A stretch of 64,000 nucleotides of DNA from Silicimonas sp. (lineage in GTDB: Bacteria; Pseudomonadota; Alphaproteobacteria; Rhodobacterales; Rhodobacteraceae), in contig JAJDVJ010000057.1 of the NCBI GenBank assembly GCA_022826205.1, forward strand, positions 1-64,000, in the 5' to 3' direction. The translations under genes and the position numbers were made by a program. The notes under the pieces were generated by a model. That model was not told the DNA's origin and ran no database searches. It saw nothing but the letters and a program-made list of their open reading frames with translations. The number at the start of each line of letters is the position of its first letter. Positions within the stretch are counted from its first letter, which is position 1. Below, piece by piece: positions 28,826 to 37,255 of this stretch.

Positions 28826-29269
28826 TGCATCACTTTGACTTTTTGGCAGAGTCTCAGTCTGCACCCTCGGTGGACAATCATCCTGGCTCCGCGCACCTCC
28901 TGATCCAGGGTTCTTCTACATGCAAGACGTAAGCTCCTGAGTCAGGTCAGAGCCAAGGATGCTGGTCGCTTCCCGAATCGCGCGCCCGATGGCCAGACTT
29001 TGCAATGAGGTCACGTTCATGGTCATAGTGGCCGCAGTTCCGGCAACTCCGGTAAGTTGAAGTCGAAATGTGCTCTTGCGAAGACGACATGCAGATCAAG
29101 TTGCCGATACATGGTGCACTTGTCGAAGACGGAGGTGTAGCCCCACCGGTCACCAATCCTTTGACTGGCGAAACTGTCGCCAATTTCGCCGAAGCAACGC
29201 CTGATCTGTCCGGAGCAGCCACCGTCGCCATGCACGAGATTTCTGAGACTTAGAGCGGGATCGAACGTC
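28826..29269. other. Stretch without a confident gene
   Basis: About 440 bases between cobF and the OYE-type gene. Short frames on both strands overlap here, among them a 61-codon plus frame at 29068 and a 36-codon minus frame (28916-29026, starting MTMNVTSLQSLAIGRA). None has a ribosome site or a recognisable motif. It may mark the left border of inserted DNA, because a cobF fragment lies on the far side of the next gene. Confidence 0.4.
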
Positions 29270-31234
29270 ATGAGCGGGCAACCTTTTCCCAACCTCTTTT
29301 CTCCGATCGACATCGGAAACCTCACGCTCCGTAACCGAATCGTGTCGACGGGACACGAAACGCACCTGAATGAAAGGGGCCAGATCGGCGACGCGATGAT
29401 TGCCTATCACGAGGCACGCGCCAGTGGCGGCGCCGGACTGATCGTAACCGAAGTTGCGCTGGTTCATGCCAGTGCGGTGTTCGTGGCCAATCCAATCCGG
29501 GTTGACACCGATGATTGCATTCCCGGGTATAGCCGACTCGCGCAGGCGGTGCACAAGCACGATTGTGGCCTGATCGCCCAGCTCTTTCACCCAGGACGCG
29601 AGATGCTGGCATCAGAAGACGGCACCGCGCCCGTTTCCTACAGTGCGTCAGCGACGCCGAACGAGCGTTTCCACGTCATGCCTCGGCCAATGACTCGTGA
29701 AATGATCTCCGAAGTCATCTCGGCCCATGGTGATGCGGCCCTTCGGATGCAGGAAGCTGGCCTTGATGGAGTCGAGATCGTTGGTTCGCACGGGTACCTT
29801 CCGGCGCAGTTTCTGAACCGCCATGTCAATCAACGCAGCGACGAGTACGGAGGTTCCCGCGAGAATCGCGCTCGCTTCATTCGCGAAATTTCATCCGACA
29901 TTCGCGCCAAGGTGGGCGAGGAATTCGTCATTGGCCTGCGGCTCTCTGGTGACGAGCGCAGCGTTGAGGGTGTCGGGCAGTCCGACATGCTGGACGCATG
30001 TGAAATTCTTGCAGACGAAACAACTCTGAACTACTTCAGCGTTGTTGCCGGATCCTCTGCAACTCTCGCGGGCTCGGTCCACATTGTGCCATCGATGGAT
30101 GAAGAGGTGGGTTATACGGCGCCATTGGGCCATGCCGTGAAAGTGCGGACGTGTGCGACGACGATGGTGACCGGCCGCATCAACCAGCCGCAGGACGCCG
30201 AACGCATAATCGCTTCAGGGCAAGCGGACCTTTGTGGCATGACGCGCGCGATGATCTGCGATCCGGAACTGGGAAAAAAGGCCAGAGCGGGGCGCGGCGA
30301 TGACATCCGTGCATGCATCGGCTGCAACCAGGCCTGCATCGGCCATTTTCACGCAGGTTATCCGATTTCATGCATACAAAATCCTGTTAGCGGTCGCGAG
30401 ACTTCTCTCGGAAGAATTGAATTGGCGCGCACGAGGCGGAAGGTCATGGTGATAGGTGGCGGGCCCGGCGGAATGAAGAGTGCTGCAGTCGCCGCAGAGC
30501 GCGGTCACGACGTCACGCTGTTCGAAATGGAGACACAGCTTGGCGGTCAGGCGCGGCTGGCGCAGGCCTTGCCGCATCGTGCAGAATTCGGCGGGATCAT
30601 CACCAATCTGTCACGCGAAATGGAACTCGCTGGAGTCGAAATTCACAATGACGTCACCGTTGATGAGGCGGTCATCACGGAATTTGCCCCGGACACGATC
30701 GTCATTGCGACCGGTGCCGAACCGAGATGGCCGGCATTCGAGGGTCGCGAACACGCCCACGTCGTGGATGCCTGGCAGGTTCTTCGCAACGAGGCGAATG
30801 TAGGCAAATCGGTCGTGGTGGCAGATTGGCGTGCCGACTGGATCGGGATCGGCATTGCCGAGCATCTGGCACAGCGAGGCCATCAGGTGAAACTGGCCGT
30901 TAATGGCTACATGCCCGGCCAGTCGATCCAAATGTACGTGCGTGATGCAAGCATCGGACGCCTGCAAAGTCTCGGCGTGGAAATGGTGCCTTACGTTAGG
31001 CTGTTCGGAGCTGATGAAGACACGGTCTACCTGCAACACATCATGAACGATGAAGCGGTGATTTGCGAAGGTGTCGACACGCTTGTCCTGTGCCAGGGCC
31101 ACAATCCGCGGGACACGGTAGAGGCGCTCGTGCGCAATCTGGGCATCGAACACCACCTCGTCGGTGACTGCGTCTCGCCACGCACTGCAGAGGAAGCGGT
31201 TCTGGAGGGCTTGCTTGCAGGTCGCGCCGTGTAG
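29270..31234 (+). CDS. Old Yellow Enzyme/TMADH-type NAD(P)-flavin oxidoreductase, possible N-demethylase
   Basis: 654 residues with the three-part layout of trimethylamine dehydrogenase, 2,4-dienoyl-CoA reductase and N-methylproline demethylase-like enzymes. An FMN TIM barrel spans about 1-345 (LFSPIDIGNLTLRNRIV, IAQLFHPGRE, VNQRSDEYGGSRENRARF). It is followed by a 4Fe-4S motif with cysteines in CIGCNQAC and a fourth Cys in YPISC. A NAD/FAD-binding region (VMVIGGGPGGMKSAAVAAERG, then VIATGAEPRWP) completes the protein. The chemistry is probably oxidative demethylation or enal reduction; the substrate is unknown. It interrupts the cob-cbt region and is followed directly by a cobF remnant, so it looks inserted. 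Linkage to MttB-like genes 11 kb away hints at methylamine or betaine metabolism. Confidence 0.83.
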   Translation: MSGQPFPNLFSPIDIGNLTLRNRIVSTGHETHLNERGQIGDAMIAYHEARASGGAGLIVTEVALVHASAVFVANPIRVDTDDCIPGYSRLAQAVHKHDCGLIAQLFHPGREMLASEDGTAPVSYSASATPNERFHVMPRPMTREMISEVISAHGDAALRMQEAGLDGVEIVGSHGYLPAQFLNRHVNQRSDEYGGSRENRARFIREISSDIRAKVGEEFVIGLRLSGDERSVEGVGQSDMLDACEILADETTLNYFSVVAGSSATLAGSVHIVPSMDEEVGYTAPLGHAVKVRTCATTMVTGRINQPQDAERIIASGQADLCGMTRAMICDPELGKKARAGRGDDIRACIGCNQACIGHFHAGYPISCIQNPVSGRETSLGRIELARTRRKVMVIGGGPGGMKSAAVAAERGHDVTLFEMETQLGGQARLAQALPHRAEFGGIITNLSREMELAGVEIHNDVTVDEAVITEFAPDTIVIATGAEPRWPAFEGREHAHVVDAWQVLRNEANVGKSVVVADWRADWIGIGIAEHLAQRGHQVKLAVNGYMPGQSIQMYVRDASIGRLQSLGVEMVPYVRLFGADEDTVYLQHIMNDEAVICEGVDTLVLCQGHNPRDTVEALVRNLGIEHHLVGDCVSPRTAEEAVLEGLLAGRAV

Positions 31235-31259
31235 GATCAAAGGTGCGTTCCATAGAACT

Positions 31260-31400
31260 CCAGTCATGATCTTGACCGGACGACGGTTGCGTCACATGGG
31301 GTGGGCCGCGGTCTCCGTGCGGATCGCCGAGTCGAAGGCAACTGCGCATGAAGCGCATGGCTGGATCATGGAGACTCATTTGCAGAAACGTCGCAATTGA
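31260..31400 (+). pseudogene. Decayed cobF fragment with internal deletion
   Basis: The translated stretch PVMILTGRRLRHMGW matches PVTITTGRRLREEGW of the intact CobF. It then jumps over about 50 residues to IAESKATAHEAHGWIMETHLQKRRN, matching IAETRAAARDAHGWIMDTYLLKRRN. DNA similarity is obvious in the last 45 bases. The fragment ends with a stop five codons before the CobF end. It lies between the OYE-type gene and the second cobalamin riboswitch, so it is a leftover of a second or ancestral cobF copy. Confidence 0.8.
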
Positions 31401-31457
31401 ATCACGTCCTGCCGCCAAAAGCCGTTGCGCTTGGAACGCCGCATGGGCTACATGAAC

Positions 31458-31636
31458 GTGCCTGATCCTGCCGGGCGATCGGCAGGCTGGAGGGAATGCG
31501 GTGCAGCCAAACGGCTCATGCCGCAGCCGCCCCCGCGACTGTAAGCGGAGAGCGCCGCCCAAAACCCACTCCCGGAATGCAGGGGGGAAGGAGGGCGAGG
31601 CGCGATGACCCGCAAGCCAGGAGACCTGTCAGGCTT
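31458..31636 (+). promoter_or_regulatory. Cobalamin riboswitch upstream of cbtB
   Basis: It contains the class-defining segments GCAGCCGCCCCCGCGACTGTAAGCGG, GGGGGGAAGGAGGG, and CCCGCAAGCCAGGAGACCTGTC. P1 pairs GCCTGA (31460-31465) with TCAGGC (31629-31634). A small hairpin (CCGCC / GGCGG, 31644-31662) follows directly upstream of the AAGGAGG site of cbtB and may be part of the expression platform. It should repress cobalt uptake when adenosylcobalamin is abundant. Confidence 0.95.
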
Positions 31637-31675
31637 GGATCAACCGCCGTCGGGTAGGGCGGCAAGGAGGTAGAC

Positions 31676-31846
31676 ATGACGACACGCACAATTTCCGAGG
31701 CGCGTCCAGCATCAGCTTCGTTTGGAATGCTCTTGGCGGCTCTTCTCGGTCTTGGGATCGTTGTACTGGCAGGCCACGTCCAGGCCGATGCGTTGCACGC
31801 CGCCGCGCACGACGTGCGTCACGCGAACGGCTTTCCCTGTCACTAG
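31676..31846 (+). CDS. cbtB: CbtB cobalt transporter small subunit
   Basis: 56 residues, with an excellent AAGGAGG site five bases before the ATG. One membrane helix (FGMLLAALLGLGIVVLAGHV) is followed by the histidine-rich tail HAAAHDVRHANGFPCH, which is diagnostic of CbtB. With CbtA it forms a B12-riboswitch-controlled cobalt transporter predicted by comparative genomics. It is two bases from cbtA and directly downstream of a cobalamin riboswitch. Confidence 0.93.
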   Translation: MTTRTISEARPASASFGMLLAALLGLGIVVLAGHVQADALHAAAHDVRHANGFPCH

Positions 31847-31848
31847 CA

Positions 31849-32532
31849 ATGCTTGGCAGAATCCTGACCAGCGGTTTGATCGCTGGAGCCGCGGCGGGCC
31901 TATGTGCCGCGGTCCTTCATCTCATGTTCATTCAGCCTGTCCTCTTGCATGCGGAACTCTATGAGAGTGGTGAACTGGTGCATTTCGGGGCGGCATCCGG
32001 AACGGCTGCCCGTCCCGGGTTTGGGCTCGATCCAGTGCGAGACGGGCTGAGCGTGATCTTCAGCATGCTGACCTATGCAGGCTTTGCGTTGATCCTGGTC
32101 GCACTCATGGCGCTGGCCGAAGGGCGTGGGGCGGTGATCTTAGCGCGTAACGGGTTGCTTTGGGGCGTTGCCGGCTTCGTCGCGGTGCTGCTTGCGCCCG
32201 CATTTTCACTTCCTCCGGAGGTGCCCGGAGTCGCGGCCGCGGAAATCCTGCCAAGGCAGGCGTGGTGGTTCGCGACCGTATTTGCTGCGGGGGCAGCCAT
32301 GTGGCTACTTGCATTTGGGCGTGGCTGGCGAGCCTGGGGCGCCGTCGCTGTGCTGTTGCTTGCGCCGCATGCCATCGGAGCGCCGGAGCCAGACGGCTTT
32401 GCGGGACCTGTGCCGACCGAACTTGGAGCCCTGTTCGCGGCACGCGTCCTGGGAGTTGGTCTTGTAGCTTGGGTGCTCCTTGGGCTTCTCTCCGGTTTTC
32501 TTTGGTCGAGCGGCGACGAGACGGCTTCGTGA
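31849..32532 (+). CDS. cbtA: CbtA cobalt transporter membrane subunit
   Basis: 227 residues with five to six predicted membrane helices, beginning LTSGLIAGAAAGLCAAVLHLMFIQPVLLHAE, a typical CbtA start. Conserved elements are the early His-x-x-F-x-x-P segment and LAPAFSLPPEVPG and APHAIGAP in the second half. Cobalt import is inferred from the family and the riboswitch. The stop overlaps the GTG of the next gene by four bases. Confidence 0.92.
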   Translation: MLGRILTSGLIAGAAAGLCAAVLHLMFIQPVLLHAELYESGELVHFGAASGTAARPGFGLDPVRDGLSVIFSMLTYAGFALILVALMALAEGRGAVILARNGLLWGVAGFVAVLLAPAFSLPPEVPGVAAAEILPRQAWWFATVFAAGAAMWLLAFGRGWRAWGAVAVLLLAPHAIGAPEPDGFAGPVPTELGALFAARVLGVGLVAWVLLGLLSGFLWSSGDETAS

Positions 32533-33026
32533 ATCGCGCGTTCGCGCTGTTTGTCATCGGATTGGCATTTGGAGGCGGCATTGGCTTCGTCTTGTCAGCG
32601 GCAAACGACGTGACTCTTGATGGTCACGTTCATGCGGACGATCACCAATTGGAACATCATGCCGTCGCAGGGTTCTCCGGCACCGGCCACGACCATCTTG
32701 AAGTGCTGGATCTGGCAGAGAGCAATGCGCCAACGCTTGCTGTCCAAATTACGAAGGACCCAGACCAAGGCTGGAACCTGCACTTGATGACGACGGGCTT
32801 CACGTTTTCGCCCGCAAATGTCGGTCGAGCCCACGAGCCGGGGGCGGGCCATGCACATGTCTACGTGAACGGGCGGAAGGTCGCGCGACTGTATGGTTCA
32901 TGGATGCACATCGCGACATTGCCGGAAGGCGTTGTGGAGATTCTGGTCACGCTGAACGCGAATGACCATCGGTTGCTGTCGGTGGGAGGGATGCCGGTCG
33001 AGGCAAGAGCCATGCTTGGGCAATAG
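32529..33026 (+). CDS. His-rich membrane-anchored protein coupled to cbtA
   Basis: About 165 residues from a GTG that overlaps the cbtA stop (GTGA). An N-terminal hydrophobic segment (FALFVIGLAFGGGIGFVLS) acts as signal or anchor. It is followed by a metal-binding-looking cluster with nine His between about residues 30 and 56 (DGHVHADDHQLEHHAV, GHDH). The C-terminal half is a small beta domain (GAGHAHVYVNGRKVARLYGSW, VEILVTLNANDHRLLS) that I cannot assign to a named family. Coupling to cbtBA suggests a periplasmic metal-capture partner for cobalt uptake; that role is inferred. Confidence 0.75.
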   Translation: MNRAFALFVIGLAFGGGIGFVLSAANDVTLDGHVHADDHQLEHHAVAGFSGTGHDHLEVLDLAESNAPTLAVQITKDPDQGWNLHLMTTGFTFSPANVGRAHEPGAGHAHVYVNGRKVARLYGSWMHIATLPEGVVEILVTLNANDHRLLSVGGMPVEARAMLGQ

Positions 33027-33332
33027 GGACCCGACGCAGACCTTGAGGCTTGCACCGGGTCGCGCGCATCAAGTGATCCGTGCATGTCTTGGCCAGGCAA
33101 GCGGATCTCGGACCTCATCTGCCGGCATGAGATAGGTGACGAAACGGCAGCAATTCCGGCTGACTTCACTCGAGTCGCCTTTGGCACGGGGCTGGATCAT
33201 GGGGGACGCGTGGCAGCTCTGAAACTGGCTGCTCTTGGTGTAGGGCACACTGGGCGGACGCGACAGGAATTGTGCGCAGGTGCCAGTTGTCCCCGTCACA
33301 CTACCGCCAAAATGAATGCTGATCAGTGCGGG
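33027..33332. other. Stretch without a recognisable gene
   Basis: This 306-base gap separates the convergent cbt operon (plus) and ABC transporter operon (minus). A minus frame here ends ...RNCCRFVTYLMPADEVRDPLAWPRHARIT and may be decayed coding sequence, but it has no usable start region and no identifiable family. Confidence 0.4.
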
Positions 33333-35339
33333 TCAATCCACATTGAGGTCTTCCAGCGAAATATGGCAGCGAATGAAATGCCCTGCTTCAGGACTTTGCC
33401 ATGGCGGCGTGTCCGTGTCGCAGATCTCGCCGAGTCTTCTGGGGCATCTGCGTTGGAAGGGGCATCCACTCGCAGGTGGCGCACGCTCGACAATATCATC
33501 GGCGGCGAGTGTCGGTGCAGCGTCAGGATCGGGTTCCAGAACCGCACCCAGCAAGACCTTGGTATAGGGGTGCGACTCTCCCTCGAAGACCTGATCGGTC
33601 TGGCCGATCTCGCACAGTCTTCCCTGATATAGGACAGCGACTCGGTCCGACAAAGCACGAACGACCGCGAGATCGTGGCTGACGAATATGTAAGTCGTGC
33701 CTTGTGACCTCTTAAGGTCGTTCAGCAAGTCCAGTACCGCAGCTTGCACCGAGACGTCCAGTGCCGAAGTCACCTCGTCGCATAGCACGATCTCGGGGCC
33801 AGCGGCGAAGGCGCGCGCGATGGCGACGCGTTGTTTCTCGCCACCGGACAATTGGCTAGGCAACCGGTCGAGGTAGTGCGCACCAAGGCGCACGCGCTCG
33901 AGGATTTCCGCGCTGCGGGCGCGCAGCTTGCCTCCTGTTAGGCCGAAATAGAGCTTCAGCGGTTGCTCAAGGATATCTGCCACGGTGTGGCGCGGATTGA
34001 GGCTGTCGTCGGGGTTTTGAAAGATCAGCTGGATCTGCCGCAACTGGCCGGGGTCGCGATGTTCGACCATGTGCGGCAGGGACTGGTCGCCCGCAGTGAC
34101 GGCACCTGCAGCGGGCGGCAGAAGTCCGGCGATAGTCTTGAGGATTGTCGACTTGCCAGAACCGCTTTCGCCTACCAGTCCAAGCGTTTCGCCTTTGCCG
34201 ATCGAGATAGAGATGTCGTCGACCGTTGGCGGAACGTCGGTGCCCCGCCCCAGCAACTGGTCCAACAGTCGGGGTCTAGCATAGCTGATGGCCAGGCCAT
34301 CAAGGTCCAACATCGTGTCGCCGCCAGAGAACCGTGCCGGTGCAGCCCCTATGATCTGTCCTTGTTGCCGGCCTGCCTCCTTTGTGAAGAAACAGCGGAC
34401 AGTCCCGCCAGACTCAGACGCTTCTAGCTGTGGCCGGGTTGAGCGGCACCGGTCCTGCACGAGGGCACATCGGTCGGCAAAGGCGCAGCCAGCGCCAGCA
34501 TCGCCTGGGGCGGGCGGGCGACCGTCAAGGGCAATTGGAAGTGCCGAGTCATCAAGTTTGGGGATCGAGGCAAGAAGGCCTTGTGCGTAGGGGTGCGTCG
34601 GGAACTTAAGTACGTGCCGAGTCGAGCCTTCCAGAACGACCTCACCTGCATACATGACCACCACTCGGGTGCAGACGCGTGCAATGGCACCGAGGTCATG
34701 GCTGACATATACCATGGCCATGCCACGGTCGGCGGCGATGTCGCGGAGCAGTTCAAGGATATGTGCCTGTGTTGTCACGTCGAGGCCGGTGGTGGGTTCG
34801 TCGAGCAGAAGCGCCTCGGGCTCGCCGGCCAGCGCCATGGCGATTGCGACGCGCTGTTGCTGACCGCCACTCAATTCATGTGGGAATCGCGCGACGATGG
34901 CTTCGGGATCTGGCAGGCGTACGTGGCCTAGAAGTTCGACAACCTTTGCGGCGTGCTGGTCCGCGGGAAGCGCTGAATGCAACCGCAACGCCTCGCCAAG
35001 TTGTGCGCCGATGCGCAGTGTCGGAGTCAGGGATTGCCCCGAGTTTTGCGGGATCAGAGCCAGTTGCCCGCCGCGGATGCGTTCCAGTTCTCGCCGGGAC
35101 TGGGCGAACATGTCGGTGCCGCTGAACACGGCGCTGCCGTTCAAGAGTCGCAATCCACGCTTTAGATACCCCATGGCTGCCAAGGCCAGCGTCGACTTCC
35201 CCGATCCGCTTTCGCCGACAAGGCCCACGCATTCGCCGGGGGCAACGGCTAGGTCGATGTTGCGCAGAACCTCTCGGGTTCGGCCATCGCGTCCAACAAA
35301 ACCCACCGAGATGTCGCGGATGTCTATCAGGGCGCTCAT
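33333..35339 (-). CDS. Fused double ATP-binding protein of a dipeptide/opine-type ABC importer
   Basis: About 668 residues containing two ABC domains in one chain, equivalent to DppD plus DppF. The first has Walker [10 protein letters not shown], signature [13 protein letters not shown] and Walker [12 protein letters not shown]. The second has [22 protein letters not shown] and [11 protein letters not shown]. Each domain ends with the Cys-containing tail of oligopeptide transporters (CAFADRC and CPFQRRC). I chose the ATG at 35339 because it overlaps the preceding permease stop by four bases. The domain powers import of the solute bound by the product at 37256-38740. Confidence 0.92.
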   Translation of the reverse strand: MSALIDIRDISVGFVGRDGRTREVLRNIDLAVAPGECVGLVGESGSGKSTLALAAMGYLKRGLRLLNGSAVFSGTDMFAQSRRELERIRGGQLALIPQNSGQSLTPTLRIGAQLGEALRLHSALPADQHAAKVVELLGHVRLPDPEAIVARFPHELSGGQQQRVAIAMALAGEPEALLLDEPTTGLDVTTQAHILELLRDIAADRGMAMVYVSHDLGAIARVCTRVVVMYAGEVVLEGSTRHVLKFPTHPYAQGLLASIPKLDDSALPIALDGRPPAPGDAGAGCAFADRCALVQDRCRSTRPQLEASESGGTVRCFFTKEAGRQQGQIIGAAPARFSGGDTMLDLDGLAISYARPRLLDQLLGRGTDVPPTVDDISISIGKGETLGLVGESGSGKSTILKTIAGLLPPAAGAVTAGDQSLPHMVEHRDPGQLRQIQLIFQNPDDSLNPRHTVADILEQPLKLYFGLTGGKLRARSAEILERVRLGAHYLDRLPSQLSGGEKQRVAIARAFAAGPEIVLCDEVTSALDVSVQAAVLDLLNDLKRSQGTTYIFVSHDLAVVRALSDRVAVLYQGRLCEIGQTDQVFEGESHPYTKVLLGAVLEPDPDAAPTLAADDIVERAPPASGCPFQRRCPRRLGEICDTDTPPWQSPEAGHFIRCHISLEDLNVD

Positions 35340-36226
35340 ACCGGCGCTTTCTGCGCGCGGTCGATGCCAAGGGCCTTGGCAAGGGCGTCTGCCGTCAGGT
35401 TTATGCCGATAATCAGCGACGACAGCGCGATGACCGGCCCCAGAACACCCCAAGGCGCGAAAGACATGAAGCCGCGCGCGTCGGCGATCATGAGCCCCCA
35501 GTCAGGTGTAGGTGGCGAAACGCCGAAGCCGAGGAATGACAGGGAAGAGAAGGCTAGTAGCATCCATGACCACCGCATCGCGCCTTCGACCATCAGCGTG
35601 TCCAGAACGTTAGGCAGCAGCTCGCGACGAATGACCGTGATGCGCCCGTGCCCCCGCGCACGCGCTGCCGAGACAAAGTCGCGCGCGACCACATCATGGG
35701 TGGCGGCGCGGGCGATGCGGATAACGGGAATTCCGTAGAAGAAGGCGAGCGTGGGGATCAGCACCTCGATGCCGGTGCCGAAGGTCACGATCAGGACCAG
35801 CATCTTGAGGATCCAAGGCAATGACAGGAAGGCATCAACCACCCGCATGAGCACTTCGTCCAGGCGCCCGCCGACCAGGCCGAAGAAGATGCCCAACAGA
35901 CCGCCCCAGATGACCGCTATGGGTGTCGCGACGCCAGTGACAAGAAGCGCTTCGCGACCACCTAGCAGGACGCGTGTCAGAACGTCTCGACCCAAGTGAT
36001 CGGTGCCAAGCCAGTGCGCGCCGCTCGGACCGTTCAGCATCAAGAGGCTGTTCATCGCCTTGTAGTCATAGGGCACGATCCAGGGGCTGATGACTGCAAG
36101 GATCACGTGGAAGGTCACCAGCGTCAGCCCTATCGCGCCTGAGGGTCTGACCATCACGTCGCGCAAGATGCCCAAGGTGCGTTGCAGGCGCGTGTTCTCG
36201 GCGGGAGTTGCGGCGACCTCGGTCAT
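35336..36226 (-). CDS. ABC transporter permease, DppC type
   Basis: About 296 residues starting [15 protein letters not shown], overlapping the previous permease gene by four bases. It has an N-terminal helix with SPWIVPYDY, then [23 protein letters not shown], the conserved entry to the transmembrane domain of DppC/OppC proteins. The EAA-type loop reads [46 protein letters not shown] near residue 235 is also diagnostic. It sits in the inner membrane and pairs with the DppB-type subunit. Confidence 0.92.
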   Translation of the reverse strand: MTEVAATPAENTRLQRTLGILRDVMVRPSGAIGLTLVTFHVILAVISPWIVPYDYKAMNSLLMLNGPSGAHWLGTDHLGRDVLTRVLLGGREALLVTGVATPIAVIWGGLLGIFFGLVGGRLDEVLMRVVDAFLSLPWILKMLVLIVTFGTGIEVLIPTLAFFYGIPVIRIARAATHDVVARDFVSAARARGHGRITVIRRELLPNVLDTLMVEGAMRWSWMLLAFSSLSFLGFGVSPPTPDWGLMIADARGFMSFAPWGVLGPVIALSSLIIGINLTADALAKALGIDRAQKAPV

Positions 36227-37182
36227 GAGCCCCTGAGCGCGTGAGTGCGCAGTCTCGGATTCAGGAACATGGTCATCAGGTCGGCGGTCAGGTTCACACC
36301 GACATAGACGGTCGCCACGATCAGGGCGATGGCTTGCACAACCGGCAGGTCGCGGTCCGAAATTGCGTCGATCATCATGCGCCCAAGACCCGGGTAGTTG
36401 AACACCACCTCGATCACCACGACGCCGCCAAGAAGCCAGGCGATGGTCAGCGCGACCACGTTGATCGCTGGCAAGAGGGCATTTGGCAGCGCATGGCGGA
36501 ACACGATGTGCCAATATGGGACGCCCTTAAGAATGGCCATCTGGACGTACTCACCCGCCATGACTTCGATCACGCTGGATCGCACCATGCGCAGGATGTG
36601 GGCGGTCATCACCATGCCCAACACGATCACCGGCAAGACGATTTCGGGAAAGAACTCGGAGATCGGAGCGCCCGCGGAGGTCAGCACGATTCCCGGCAGC
36701 CATCCAAGCCAGACGGAAAAGACAAGGATCAGCACGGTGGCGGAAACGAATTCGGGGATGGTCATTGCAAAGACTGCAGTGCTCGAGAACACCAAGTCGA
36801 CCGGTTTTTCGCGCCGAAGGCCGGTGACCACCCCAAGGAAAATTGCCAACGGAACACCGATGGCCAAGGCACAGACCGCCAACAGCAAAGAATTCCGCAG
36901 CCGGTTGCCGACCAGCTCCGAGATGCTCTTCTGTCCGTTGGCGGACACGCCGAAATCGCCACGCACGGCACCCGAGGCCCAGTCAAAATACCGTTCTGCC
37001 GCGGATCGGTTCAACCCTTGCGCTTCGCGGCAATTTTCCAACAACTTTCCCTGCGCCTCGCGCTCCAGGAAAGCCGTGCACGCATCGCCCGGAAGGACTT
37101 CGACGCCAGCGAAGATGATGATCGAGACGATCCAGACCGTGATTGCGCCGAGGAAGAGCCGGCGCATCAACATTCGCAACAC
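36223..37182 (-). CDS. ABC transporter permease, DppB type
   Basis: 319 residues starting MLRMLMRRLFLGAITVWIVSIIIFAGVEVLPGD, the typical DppB N terminus with the PGD motif. The loop GDFGVSANGQKSISELVGNRL and the EAA-type segment GEYVQMAILKGVPYWHIVFRHALPN follow, and the protein ends with FNYPGLGRMMIDAI and NLTADL. The opposite strand also has an uninterrupted frame of equal length, which is only a shadow of biased codon use. Confidence 0.92.
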   Translation of the reverse strand: MLRMLMRRLFLGAITVWIVSIIIFAGVEVLPGDACTAFLEREAQGKLLENCREAQGLNRSAAERYFDWASGAVRGDFGVSANGQKSISELVGNRLRNSLLLAVCALAIGVPLAIFLGVVTGLRREKPVDLVFSSTAVFAMTIPEFVSATVLILVFSVWLGWLPGIVLTSAGAPISEFFPEIVLPVIVLGMVMTAHILRMVRSSVIEVMAGEYVQMAILKGVPYWHIVFRHALPNALLPAINVVALTIAWLLGGVVVIEVVFNYPGLGRMMIDAISDRDLPVVQAIALIVATVYVGVNLTADLMTMFLNPRLRTHALRGS

Positions 37183-37214
37183 GAAACAGCTCTAGTTTGA
37201 AGTATATCCGAGAA

Positions 37215-37239
37215 GCCGGGGCACGTGGCGTGCCCCGGC
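37215..37239. promoter_or_regulatory. Strong intercistronic hairpin after the solute-binding-protein gene
   Basis: A perfect 11-bp GC-rich stem (GCCGGGGCACG / CGTGCCCCGGC) with a three-base loop sits between the binding-protein stop and the first permease gene. No T-run follows in the direction of transcription. Such hairpins usually stabilise the binding-protein message and lower downstream expression. Confidence 0.65.
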
Positions 37240-37255
37240 CGAGTTCATGCGCCGG

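Noticed and set aside
28916..29026. A 36-codon minus frame (starting MTMNVTSLQSLAIGRA) between cobF and the OYE-type gene
   Set aside because: It is too short and unsupported by a ribosome site or motif. It could be a fragment of inserted DNA.
33084..33632. A 182-codon plus frame at the right of the cbt operon
   Set aside because: Most of it is antisense to the ABC ATP-binding gene and has no motif.
36241..37200. A 319-codon open frame on the plus strand opposite the DppB-type permease
   Set aside because: The minus strand encodes a clear permease with all family motifs. The plus translation is His/Asp/Gln-rich without motifs and is a shadow of biased codon use.
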